From Mallotus nudiflorus (Eukaryota > Streptophyta > Magnoliopsida > Malpighiales > Euphorbiaceae), in the NCBI GenBank assembly GCA_947683625.1, contig CANTUR010000904.1:558001-622000 (forward strand): DNA of 64,000 nucleotides, read 5' to 3'. The position numbers and the translations under genes were made by a program. Shown in pieces: positions 38,486 to 49,911 of this stretch; the first letter of the stretch is position 1; each line of letters opens with the position of its first letter. The notes under the pieces were generated by a model that made no database searches, had not been told where the DNA came from, and saw nothing but the letters and a program-made list of their open reading frames with translations.

Positions 38486-41400
38486 TGTAATATCCCGTGT
38501 TTTTTTTTAAATATTTTTACACTGTACCGGGATATGCAGTATTAATAATTTATGTATATTATATGATATTTTTACGAGTTAATATGTATTTAAAACCTAT
38601 TTTAATTACTGTGTATTATTTTCAGTGTTTTACATAAAATTTTCCCGGGACTTGCATTTTCGGGGAAATTTTCACGTAAACAATGTATTATTAATTGTTT
38701 TAAATGTATTTTCGGACTTGCATGAACTCATGCATATTTTTAAATTATTAAATAAAGCCTGTGTGTGTATATTTATTTAATTAGGGTTTAATATTACCCT
38801 AATATGATATTAATTATTTATTAGTTTTATTGTTATTTAATTATTTTTATTTAGTATAAATTATTAAAATATTAAATTTTTATGTGTGTGGTGTATATTT
38901 GATGTGTGTAATTTAATATTATTTTAATATATAGTGTAAAGTATATATATATACATATATACATTAAAAATTGTCAAAATTACAAAAGTTTGGAAAATTA
39001 CAAAACTGCCCCCGTGAGCTTCTTCTTCCTCCCGATCGCTCCCTTCACCGTCCGGTCACTGCTACTGCCGTTTCTTCACCATGGGTGTGCCGTCCGGTGT
39101 GCCACCACCTTCCCCAGCCTTCCTCGCCACCTGTGGTAGCCATTTTCGGCGCCTGGAAGCCATTTTTGGCAGGAGAAGCCGAAAGTCGATCCATCGTCGA
39201 TCACGCCGATTCCGGCCACCGTTTTCGACACCGCCGGTATCTTTCTTCTCCTTGAGCTCCGATGAGTGTGATTCTAGCTTTGGTTTGAGCTAAAATGGTT
39301 TAGAATTGCTTAGGTTTCGAATTTTCAATTTCGGCCTATTAGGGTTTTTGATTTTTTTTGAGCTTCGAATTGGATGATTCATGAAAAATCCCTTCACAAA
39401 TGTTGTTCCTAGTAGCTCAATCTACATGTATGAATTTTTGTAGAATTTTTGGAGATTTTTTGGATTTTTGGGTATTTTTGAATATTTTAATATTATTTTC
39501 TAATTTTCGGAAATTAATTATTTAAATTATGAAATTGGAGTTTATGGTTGAATTAGGTGTTGAAATGAATTATAGGAATTTATTTGGAATTTTTATGAAT
39601 TTCTAAGTATTTATTTTGAATTATTGAAGTTTATGTGATTTTGAGAAATTAGGGTTAATTGTGTTTTAAATTGAATTTAATTGGTTAATTGAGTTTAATT
39701 ATTGATATTATTGATAAATATGTTGAGAAAATTAATTTTGGATAATTGTATAATTTTTGGTGAATTTTTGAAGTAATTTAAGTATATTTATATATATATA
39801 GGGGTATTTTGGTAATTTTACCCTAAATTGGCTAAAAATGTAATTTAATTGGTTTTAATAGTTATTTAAGGTATAAAAATGATTTCTACAAAATATTTGG
39901 TATTTTTAACTAATTAAAACTATTTTTCGTGAATTATTTTCAATTATATATATAATATACGATTTTTCTAATAAAATGAGTTTTTATCGGTTTTTACAGT
40001 GTTTTAAGGTTAATTATGTAATTTCTACCTATGAAATGTATTTCTATGATATAAGGATATTTTTGGTATATCTGGAATTATTCTATGTTTGTGGACCCCG
40101 GTCGGTGGACTGTAGTTTGGAGTCCGACCGTGGGATTTTGGTTGTGCCTTGTGTAGTTTTTGAAGTGTATTTCTTTGCAGGGTCGGCTCTACTCTTTTGA
40201 GTAGAGAGATGTCCGTTTTACAGGGGAGGTTCTGCCGAATTTTTGATAGAATTCTCGTAAAACGTGATATCCAGTCGAACCCTAATTCTGTTTTCGTATT
40301 TTAATACTCTAGATTGAATTCTAGGATTTCTGTGAGGTTTATTCTGATTTCGATTATTTATTGCTTGTTTAGTTGCACTGAGACCGAGGGCTAGTGGATC
40401 AGGCCCGTCGGACCTGTCTCGTGGAGCGCATTAGGTGAGTTACTATACTATATATATATGCTTAGGATGCATGATTTAGAAATGCATGTTTTATGTTGAT
40501 TAAATATGCATAAATAATTTGATTATTTCTTAAGTTTACATTAAGTATATTTTTGGTATATATTAAATTATATGCATGTTTTGTAAATAAAATATATTTA
40601 AAATGTTTTTAAATATATTTCGAGCTTAAGTTATAATTTGACTGGATTTATTTGACGTATATATACTCGAAATATACCTGGTTTACTTTTGGTATATTTC
40701 TGGTATATATATGGGTTATATTGTTATTTCATTTACATTCATGCATCATTTATTTTTGTGAATGAATGTTTTACATTATTAATGATGAAGGATATCAATA
40801 GAACGTGCTACCTAGTGGGCAGCACTAGGACCGAGTACGTACCGGTACGCCTATAGCATTTAGGCTATATTGCTAACTAATTGTGGATATTGATTTGATA
40901 TGATTATTGATATGTGAGATGTGGTTTGGAGGTGTGATTGCTGGAGCTCGGTTGACCAAGTGTCTCGGGGCCAATCACACTGGCAGTCAGACTGCTGGAG
41001 CTCGGTTGACTTAGTGTCTCGGGGCCAGTCTACTGTCCAAATGGATTAAGTGGATATACTTGGAATAAGTGAACCTGTATGGCTAGAGTGTTGTTTAACA
41101 CTATTTTCTGAGGTTGCGTTATTCTAGGGTTCTATATGATCCTTCATAAACTGGGGTTTTTCAATAAAATATATAAAAAATGATTTTTCTACATCTGTAT
41201 GAATTTGCCTGTATATATACATATTAGAAATGTATTATTGACTGTATGCATTGTCATTTAGAGTGTATGTATATATATTATAGCAATTCACTCAGTGAGG
41301 TCTGACTCCCCTCCGTTAACTATTTTTCAGGAGAGTCAACTTCTTCAGACCTCAGTAGTAGGTCGATACGTCGGATTTCTTCCGCCCCGGCTTTTTTGTG

Positions 41401-41728
41401 TAAATTATCTACTTGAGTCTTATTTATTTTATCTGGACACTGCAGTAGTTGTGAATTAAAGTATTGGATTTCATGTATTTTATTTTAAAGAGATGTATTA
41501 TATTGAAACTGGATTTGTATTAAAAAGATTATATATCTATGGGATGAGATTTGATTTAAATCCAGTTGATGTGAATAATACTATGATATTATGATTTTTA
41601 TTTCCGCTGCATATTATATTGTTATGATTATGCATGTTTATTTTATTTTTAGGCTTGCTACGGGTTCCGGATTCGAAAGAATTCTCATTCCCTAGCGCCG
41701 GTCATGACCCCTGTTTTGGGTCGTGACA
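38486..41728 (+). repeat. 3' LTR
   Basis: 3243 bp, about 98% identical to the 5' LTR by hand comparison, with the same ends and internal landmarks. One 2-bp AT expansion lies near 39795. Confidence 0.95.
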
Positions 41729-41733
41729 GCTAC
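41729..41733. other. Target site duplication, right copy (GCTAC)
   Basis: Matches 30255-30259. The sequence continues TAATAAAGGATCATAGTAAT, the continuation expected from the uninterrupted paralogue near 53480. Confidence 0.9.
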
Positions 41734-42028
41734 TAATAAAGGATCATAGTAATGAAGAGATGTTGGATTATAATGAAATTATAGCTTAGCAATCAACATT
41801 TTTATTGATGAGACCTAAAGTATATATTAAGGAGCTGTAAATTTAGAATGGATAAGAAAAATGAGAAAAGTATGCATAGTAATTATTGGTGTTTGAGGAT
41901 TCTCATATGATGTTTGATAGAATGTATGAAAGATAAAAGTGAGCTGCAAATTATGATGGCCTTAAAGTTTCTTTGAGAAGCTTTGCAATGAGAGAGTAGT
42001 AGTGGGCCACTTCATCTAACATTCAGCT

Positions 42029-42430
42029 GACGTGACCATTATTATTTATTTTTTTGTCAAATTTTGAGTTATTAAAAACTTTGACACGTCAGCATTCACA
42101 TCATCACAAACGATCATAATGTGTCATTAGGTAGTTTTGTGGAATTCATGAGAAACATTGAAAAGTTTTAAGTGACTAAATAAAAGTTAGATATTTTATT
42201 ACCATGGATGTAATTAACCTAAACTGACATGGCCATTGCTTTTTGTTAGATAACATGTCAACATCCATGTCAACATTCACGTCATCACTAGCAATCGGAA
42301 TGTGTCATTGGGTAATTTTATGGGATTAATGACAAATATTGAAACGTTTTAAGTGACAAAATAAAAATTTGGATATTTTAATGGGAATTAGTAAAAAGTT
42401 TGGATACCATGGTGTAACTAACACAAAATT
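42029..42430. repeat. Imperfect tandem duplication of about 200 bp
   Basis: Both halves carry GACxTGxCCATT, a CATCAC run, AATGTGTCATTxGGTA and GTTTTAAGTGAC, then ACCATGG(A/T)TGTAA. It lies in the 3' flank of gene F and is absent from the corresponding E flank. It looks like part of a dispersed repeat; I cannot name the family. Confidence 0.6.
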
Positions 42431-42926
42431 TTGAATTAATATAAAGTAGTACAACTTTTGACACTTTAACTTCTTTTTTTTTTTGAATGACCATTTTTGG
42501 AGATAGAAAGAGAAGGGCAATATAAATCCTCCACCTCTAAAGGGGGTCAATACCGTAGTTGGAAAAAGACAACTCTAAACGGGTGATTTTAAATCATTTT
42601 TTTTAAGAGCGTTGCTCCTAAAAATCAAACCTATAACCTAAAGTCATGAGTTTACTCCTCATTACCACCAAACTAAGTGGTGGGATCGACACTTAGCCGC
42701 TGATGTAATATCTTTTAAAAAAAAAATTGCATATGGTGTAGTATTAGTAACAAATTTAGTTAAAGGTTAGTGGAGACAATTGCCCTCACTTGTCCTTTTA
42801 TAATTGGTTCATATCAGTTTTATATTATTATTATTTAAATTTGTTACCCCCACTTAAACTCACATTGTCCACCTGTAAATTTAATGAATTTCCTTTGGTC
42901 TTTACAAACATAAGTGTGTAACAAAA

Positions 42927-42976
<50 letters not shown>

Positions 42977-43250
42977 TAACTTACAAATTTTTTTAAGGCT
43001 TACAACTTTTTTATTTGAAATAAAAACAAAATCGAGTTTTTTACCTTTACAATTTTACAAGAAGTTTGGCGTCACTCTAACAATAAAAAACACGAGTAGT
43101 TTCATAAAAAAAAAAAAGACAACAGTGTTAAAAGGACACTTTTTTTTTTCTATTCAATTCCTTTTAACTTTTAAATTGTTACTCATTGTCTATTTATTCA
43201 GGTTAGTTATACATAATTTCTTTTCATATAAAAATTGCCCTCCACTAACT
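42431..43250. other. 3' flank of gene F with inserted sequence
   Basis: 42431-42470 and 43250-43402 align with the E flank (28170-28380). Between them is unmatched sequence with an (AT)n run at 42930-42974. No gene is supported. Confidence 0.5.
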
Positions 43251-43402
43251 AATATGCGGGGTATATCAAAGCAACCTATAATTAAATTTCAAAAGGATCA
43301 ACACACTCATTATTTAATTCCGCTGATTCTTCCAAATTAAACAGTCTTCAATTCCAGGAACACCAATCTTCAACCCACTTAATCAAATCCAAGCTCTCTT
43401 CA

Positions 43403-43956
43403 TCAGTTTGCAGGGCCATAATTGGCCACGCATGCTTGCGAGCATCCATCCACACAGCCTTCTACTTCGTCCAAACCTTTAAAGAAAGAAAGAAAAATAG
43501 AAAAATGTATCATTAGCCCATTATTTTCATTTATATGTACGTTAAAATGTCATAAAAAAATTCATGATCTACTGCAAGAAATGTATAGCCCGCAGGTCAT
43601 GCATTTGAAAGCAGAAAAAATAAAGTTATATTTAATATGAATTACTAATTTAGTGATCAAAGAAAGAGATTATATTTACGATAGTTGTCTTTGGAGATGA
43701 GGTTGGAGCACTTGGAAGTAGCACAGCCAAAAGTACAAAACTGATGGGTGCTTTCAGTATTGCTTTGTGCAACTTGGTGCACAATGCACTTAGCGAGGCA
43801 TCGAAATGGGCAAGCAGTCAGCCATGGTGGAATAGCATAGTCAATTAAACAAGTGCTCATGCAAATCTTGAAATCCTTGAAGAAGGCATTGGACTGCCCT
43901 GCAAGCATCTCTATCACCACAAACATCAAAAGGAATGACAATGCTTTTCTCTCCAT
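43403..43956 (-). CDS. Thionin-like cysteine-rich peptide F, one cysteine lost
   Basis: Exon 1 is 43680-43956 and exon 2 is 43403-43476, with a 203-nt phase-1 intron (GTAAAT...TAAAG). The open reading frame is intact at 116 residues. Modules are ICMSTCLIDY, ACPFRCLAKC, FCTFGCATSKC and GCVDGCSQAC. Residue 40, the third cysteine of module 1 in every other copy, is tyrosine here (TAT for TGT), leaving 11 cysteines. An odd count means one unpaired thiol, a dimer, or a misfolding protein. It is otherwise very close to E, including flanks. It may be an early pseudogene or a variant. Confidence 0.85.
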
Positions 43957-44028
43957 TTTTATTCTTTGTTAATCGAGACACTACTTTGCTACCGCTTCTT
44001 GGCACTGAAATTAGGCCCTTCTGCGGTG

Positions 44029-44036
44029 TTTATATA
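44029..44036 (-). promoter_or_regulatory. TATA box of gene F
   Basis: TATATAAA about 73-80 nt upstream of the start codon. The TGCAACAGCT motif lies near 44202-44212. Confidence 0.7.
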
Positions 44037-44700
44037 GTTGATATACCATGAGCATCCACGCATACAAGTAAGTAAAGCTATGCTCAAATGGAAATAGAAC
44101 AAATACAAAATGTTAATCATGCCATTTTAGATAAACATTACCCAAAATACAGAGAAAAAAAGACAACAAATTCCTTGGCTGGCTATGAGCAATTTAGAGG
44201 AAAGAGCTGTTGCAACCTACCTTACATATCAAAACTGCACTAATTAATTGATGAATTTTTCTTTTTGACTACCATATATATATATAGTGCAGTGTATTAA
44301 GTCTTGTTTCTGGTTGTGGTTGCTTCATTCAATGAATATTTTGAACCTTTGAATCTCTCCTCATTTTTATCCATACTATCTATCAGTCATGACATGACCC
44401 TTATTATATATTAAGGCAAGAAATATATTATGATTTGTGTATTTGAATTGATTGGAAAAGAAAAAAAACAAAGACCAATTTATTTTCTGATACTCAGGAA
44501 CCATTTATAAGCCAACTAATTATACAATAGCTTCTCGTTTGGCCATTTAATCAAAACAATACAAGAGTAAAAATTTTACAGAGATAGTCTCGTCTAGTTG
44601 ACAAGGTTTGAAGTCTTGCTTTACTGCAAGTGTTGTTTTTTTCTTTTAAGTAAAGCGATAGTTTGTCTTGTATTCTTTTGGCCTCTGTATCTTTACAACA

Positions 44701-45804
44701 ATGACTACTACTAGTAGTGGGGTTGGAAGAACGAATTTGATTCAGGAATATGATAATTTGTGCATTGATGACGACGGTGTTGGAGATGAAGGTGACGCAG
44801 GCCTTGTTATTTCAGAGCAAGAAGCCCCTGTTGTGGTTACATCTAAGCATCTGTGTCTAATTGGAAAATTCTTGACAGACAAATCTGTTAATTTCAATGA
44901 TATGAAGACTACGCTTGCTACTTTGTAGAGACCGGTACGAGTTGTGTGCATTAAGGATTTGGGTAATCAGCTCTTTTCCTTTCAATTCTATCATGACGTC
45001 GACTTCGAACGGGTGCTTTCTCAAGGTCCCTGGTCATTTGATCAGAGCATGTTGATTTTAGTTCATTATGATTGGTCTTTTGCATTGGAGGAGTTGGAAA
45101 TTTTCTTTTCTGATATGTGGCTTCAGATTATTAGGCTTCCTGTGGGTATTCGATCTAAAAAGGTGCTAGAACGTATAGGGGATTATGTGGGTGAATTCCT
45201 TGGCTCTGATGAAAATAATTTCAATAGCATTTGGCGAAATTATCTTCGTATCCGTGTGAGATTGGATGTGTAGAAACCATTGAAATCAAAGATGAGAATC
45301 AAGCTTGAAGGGTTTGAATGGGGTTGGATTGAGTTCAAGTACGAAAGGTTGCCTACTCTCTATTTTGTTTATGGGAAGATCAGACACTCGGAAAGATTAT
45401 GCGATTTTGTTTTTCGAAATCCAACTTTGCTGGAAACTAAACGTTTTGGGGCCTGGCTTCATGCTTCACTTCGGCGGACTCAAAGCACAGCCGAACGGTG
45501 GCTTAGGGAAGATGACGGTGAAGATGTACCGGAGAAGAGGAACATGCCAAGTGCAGATATGGGTGGCAGAGTGAGTTCCAAAAATCTCGAAACTGAAGGT
45601 GCTCCATGTTCAAAATTGGGGTCTGGTAAAGGAGTAGTTTGTGGGGTTAGCGGAGGGAAGGAAGGAATGTGTCTCCAATTTTCTAGGAAATCAGTTTCTC
45701 ATCAGGTGCGTTTTGTTAGCAATGAGTTGGTTGATGGACGTGGTGAAGATTCCATGCAAACAGACGAAAGCTCCGAACTTGTGATAATTGAATCAAAACA
45801 TTGA
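44701..45804 (+). pseudogene. LINE ORF1 (DUF4283-type nucleic-acid-binding protein), decayed
   Basis: Three frames in a row encode a plant L1 ORF1. LCLIGKFLTDKSVNFNDMK and GPWSFDQSMLILV belong to the DUF4283 domain typical of plant LINE ORF1. A zinc-knuckle-like region follows (YGKIRHSERLCDF, where the first cysteine expected in GxCGxxGHxxxxC is missing). The C-terminal part is low in known motifs. The domain is broken by TAG at 44926-44928 and 45271-45273, each in a place where relatives have tryptophan (TGG to TAG). Confidence 0.75.
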
Positions 45805-45953
45805 CGTCAGAAGCTTGATGTGGGTTCTCAGCATGGAGAACAACAGGGCCTAGTTCAGGTTACTTCTCAACTGGACCAAGTCCATAAAGATATTGAGACA
45901 GCAGATGTTTTACCTGTTTTTGGACCATATGCGGGACTTGACCGCCTACACCA

Positions 45954-48900
45954 ATGAATGTCTTAGCCTGTAATTGTCGTGGGCTAGCTAATTCATGTAT
46001 AGTTCGGTTCATTAAGAATCTAATGGGTAAGTCTAAGCCCAAGGTCCTCTTTTTATGTAAGACTGTGGCCTGTAGTGTTAAAGTAAATGAGATTAAGTCT
46101 TTGTTGGGTTTTTATAATGTGTTTATTGTAAATAGTAGAGGCAAGAGTAGTGGCTTGACCCTCTTTTGGGTGGAATTGATTAAGTTGCAGATTCTAGATT
46201 ATAGTCCTAACTTTATTGATTCAGAGATATTGGATGATTAGTTAGGTTTGTGGCACTTTACTAGGCATTATGGGATTCCTCAATGCAATCATAGACAGTC
46301 TTATTGGGAGTTAATAAGTGAGCTTGCATCTACTTCTGTTCTTCCTTGGCTTATGATTGGAGACTATAATGAGGTGTTACAACAATGTGAGAAGATAGGT
46401 GGTCGTCCCCAACCACAATGGTTATTAGATGGTTTTTAAAGTGCTATTTTGGATTATGACATCATGGATATTCCTCAGCGAGGTAATTTGTTTACATAGG
46501 AGAGGTCTCGGGGTGATAATGGATGGATAGAGGAAAAATTAGATTGTTGTATGTCAAACTCTTAATGAATGCATCTATTTGCTCAAGTAGAGGTTCGAGT
46601 CTTGGACATTAATTCATCAAACCACTAGCCACTGTTATTACTTCTACATCCTCATACCTCTATGACTAAGTTTAATCTGTTTCGTTTTGAAAATATTTGG
46701 CTTCAAGACAAAGGTTATTGTAGGGTGATTCAACAGTGTTGGGAAGGGAGTCAATCTTCTGATTTATTGGCCAAATTATCGAAGTGTAGTATTGATTTAT
46801 TGGCATGGTCCAAGAGCTCTTGAGTAAATTTTAGGAAACAACTTGATATTTGTGCTATCAATATTCAAAAGTTTAGGAGTTATCAAGATCTATATGGGGT
46901 TTAAAATTTTTTTGATGCTTAAGCAAACTATTATAAATTTTAGCTGATCAAGAGCTTTTTTAGAAGCAGAGATCAAAACAAAGGTGGCTTCAAGAAGGTG
47001 ATAGTAATACACGATTTTTTCACCTCTCTGCTTTAGGCTAAAAATGGCAGAATTCTATTTCTCAGCTGAAGGATGCTGCAGGTTACTGGCGGTATGCCCA
47101 AGAGGAGATTTAATAAATTATGTGTCACTACTTTCATGGGTTATTCACCACCACTAGTTGCACTTATGATTATTTTGTTGATGGTATTCCTTTTGTAGTC
47201 ATGAATGTTGATAATGAGTTGCTTCTTGAATCATTATCCTTAGAAGAGGTGCATAGAGTTGTGTTCAGTATACAAGGAGATAAATCGCCAAGGCCAGATG
47301 GGTTGAATCTCACTTTCTTCTAGAAGTATTCGGATATAATGTCAATTGATCTCTTTCATTTCTGTAATGAGTTTTGGAGGACGGGGAAATTACAGTATGG
47401 AGTGAACTACACTAATATAATTCTTATTCCAAATAAGAAGAATTCGTAGGATATAAGAAATCTCATGCCAATATCGCTTTGTAATGTTATCACAAGGTGG
47501 TTGCCAAAATATTAACTAACTGTTTGAAAGTGCTCTTACCTAAGCTCATTTCTTCTAATCAGTGCGCTTTTGTTGAAGGTTGTTCAATTACTGAAAATAT
47601 TGTTATGGCGTTTGAGCTAAATTAATTTATGAAAGGCAAAAGGAAGGGGAAAGATGGATATGTTTCCTTGAAACTTGATATGTCAAAGGCATATGATAGA
47701 ATAGAGTGGGATTTTTTTAGGTTCATGCTTCTTCAATTTGGATTTGATGTTAAGTAGGTTGATTTGATTATGGAGTGTGTGTCATTTATAGAATATAGTA
47801 TCTTGCTTAATGGTTTTGAGTCAGTTCCTTTTACTTCACATAAATGGTTAAGGCAAGGAGATCATTTATCTCCTTTCTTTTTTATCATTTGTATGGAAGG
47901 CTTAAGTGCTCTTATTTGAAAATCTGAGATTTCAAGGAGAATGCATGGGTGTCAAATTGCTAAAGGTGCTCCAATTATCAATCATTTGTTCTTTGCAAAT
48001 GATTGTTACCTATTTTTTAAAGCATCTACACAAGAGGGAATGGAAGTGTAACGTATTCTTCAGGATTACTATACTACATCAGGTCAAGTAATAAATAAAC
48101 AAAAGTTTATACTCCTTTTTAGTGAAAATGTTCAACAATCAGTTCGACATGAGTTGGTAGGGATTTTAGAGGTGTAAGAGGCTTTGGTTTCTGGTTTTTA
48201 TTTGGGTCTCCCCTTTAATATTAGACGTAACAAGCAAGAAGTGATGGGTTTCATTAAAGATAGAATTTATAGTAAACTCAATTCTTGGAAAGGAAAGTTC
48301 TTGTCAAGAGCAAGAAAAGAAATTCTTTTAAAAAATGTGATCCAAGCCATTTTGAATTATTTAATGAATGTGTTCTTTATTCCTTCTAATTTGTGTATTG
48401 AAATTGAAAGGATTATGAATAGCTTTTGGTGGGGTTTAAAGCCAAGTTCGAAGTTTGGAATTCGATGGAAATTTTAGGATAAGGTGTGTTTTCCAAAGCA
48501 ATTTGGGGATATGGGTTTCAAGAAGCTTAGGGATTTTAATTTGGCAATGTTGAGTAAACAAGCATGGCATCTAATTTCAACTCTAGATTCCATGGTTGCA
48601 AAACTTCTAAAATCTAAGAACTTTCCAAACTTTTCTTTTTTGCAAGCTAAACTTGAGAATAATCCAAGTTATTTATGTAGAGGTATTTCAGAGGCTTGTT
48701 TTATAGTTACTAAGGGTGCTAGATTGAGAATTAGGCATGATAAATCAGTCTCTATTTGGAAGGATCCTTGATTGTTGAATTATGATAATGGGATGATTAC
48801 AACTCCGGTGGTGGAAGGTCTTGAGTTTGCTATTGTTGATAGTTTATTTTGTGAAGGCATTAATTGATGGGATCATAATCTAATTTCAGATGTTTTTAAT

Positions 48901-49911
48901 GATTGTGATGCTTCTGACGTCCTTAGACTTCCTAGGAGTGTGTGGAACGTTGAGGATTCTTGGTTTTGGACCTTCAGCAGAAATGGTTTATTTATGGTAA
49001 AGGACAACTATCGCACTATTTGTGGTAAGATTAGAGGGTTTGTTTCTAAAGGTGGAATGCTATTTAAAAGCTTTATGTTCCTCCTAAAATTAAAAATTTT
49101 CTTTGGTAATGTGCTTCCCATTATTTTCCTACTAAGGTTTTGCTTCAATCTTGTTATATTCCTCTTGATGTTGACTATCCAATTTGTATGATGGTTGCAA
49201 AACCAGTTTGGCATGCTATCTTTAGATGTAATCATGTGAAGGACTATTGAAGGTTTTTCTCGGTGACTGTTATAGTTTTTTATTAGCTCGAGTTAATTGA
49301 TTCCTTTTTTGAGGTTTTCACTAAGCTCATTTTAGATTATCAAGCTTTTTTTTATTGTTTTGTGTTGGACGATTTGGGATAATATGAGCAGTTGTGTTTG
49401 AAAAATATTAAACTATCCCCACAGTAAATTATTAATCAGGCCAATCATTTTTTATCTCGATGGCAAGTAGTTTAATGTTTAGGTATTGATGATTTTTCCG
49501 TAGCTAATGTTTAGGAAGAAGGGGATGCAGTCTGGCAGAATTTGGATCAAGGCTTACTGAAGTTAAACATAGATGTTGTTGTTGATTCACGTAATCATAT
49601 GATTAGGCATGGGTGTGTTTTGAGGGATTCAGCTAGTACCTTATGTGGTGCTAGAATTCAGGTGATGAATGGAAATTTCTATCCAAAGGAAGCAACAACT
49701 CTTTCTTTCTGAGAAGCTCTCTATTGGTTTCATGCTCACCATCTTAATAATGTCATCATGGAGACAGATGCTCAACAGGTTGTGTTTGGGTTGCAAGGTG
49801 AATATGACTTGTCTTATAGTGGTTTAGTATTAGAAGAATGTTTCCAACTTGTAAATCATTTCTCTAATGTTGTTATTCATTTTGTTAAAAGATTAGCCTA
49901 ACACTTCAAGA
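45954..49911 (+). pseudogene. LINE ORF2 (endonuclease, reverse transcriptase, RNase H), decayed
   Basis: Starts MNVLACNCRGLAN, the usual start of a plant L1 endonuclease, which continues to WLMIGDYNEVL (about 46350). The RT region has SLKLDMSKAYDRIEWDFF (47670-47716), RQGDHLSPFFF (47855) and the catalytic box as FANDCYLF (47989-48012), with Asn for the first Asp. RT thumb (48184-48480), CFPKQFGDMGFKKL (48484) and a zf-RVT region (48940-49240) follow. A C-terminal RNase H lies at 49545-49911 (LKLNIDVVVDS, METDAQQVVFGL). Many stops and several frameshifts make it non-functional. No clear poly(A) tail or target duplication is found. Confidence 0.85.

Larger units (their letters stand above)
30260..41728 (+). 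mobile_element. Complete Tekay/Del-type Ty3/gypsy retrotransposon
   Basis: Structure in order: 5' LTR 30260-33500, primer site 33505-33516, a single gag-pol frame 33698-38362, polypurine tract about 38473-38485 and 3' LTR 38486-41728, flanked by GCTAC duplications. Long LTRs, gag and pol in one frame, and a chromodomain-like tail after integrase fit the Tekay/Del clade. A hand comparison finds roughly 60 differences between the two LTRs (about 2%), mostly transitions, so the insertion is fairly recent. It cannot make an intact polyprotein because of nine in-frame stops. It sits between genes E and F, inside sequence that was part of the duplicated 3' flank of the thionin-like genes. Confidence 0.95.
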
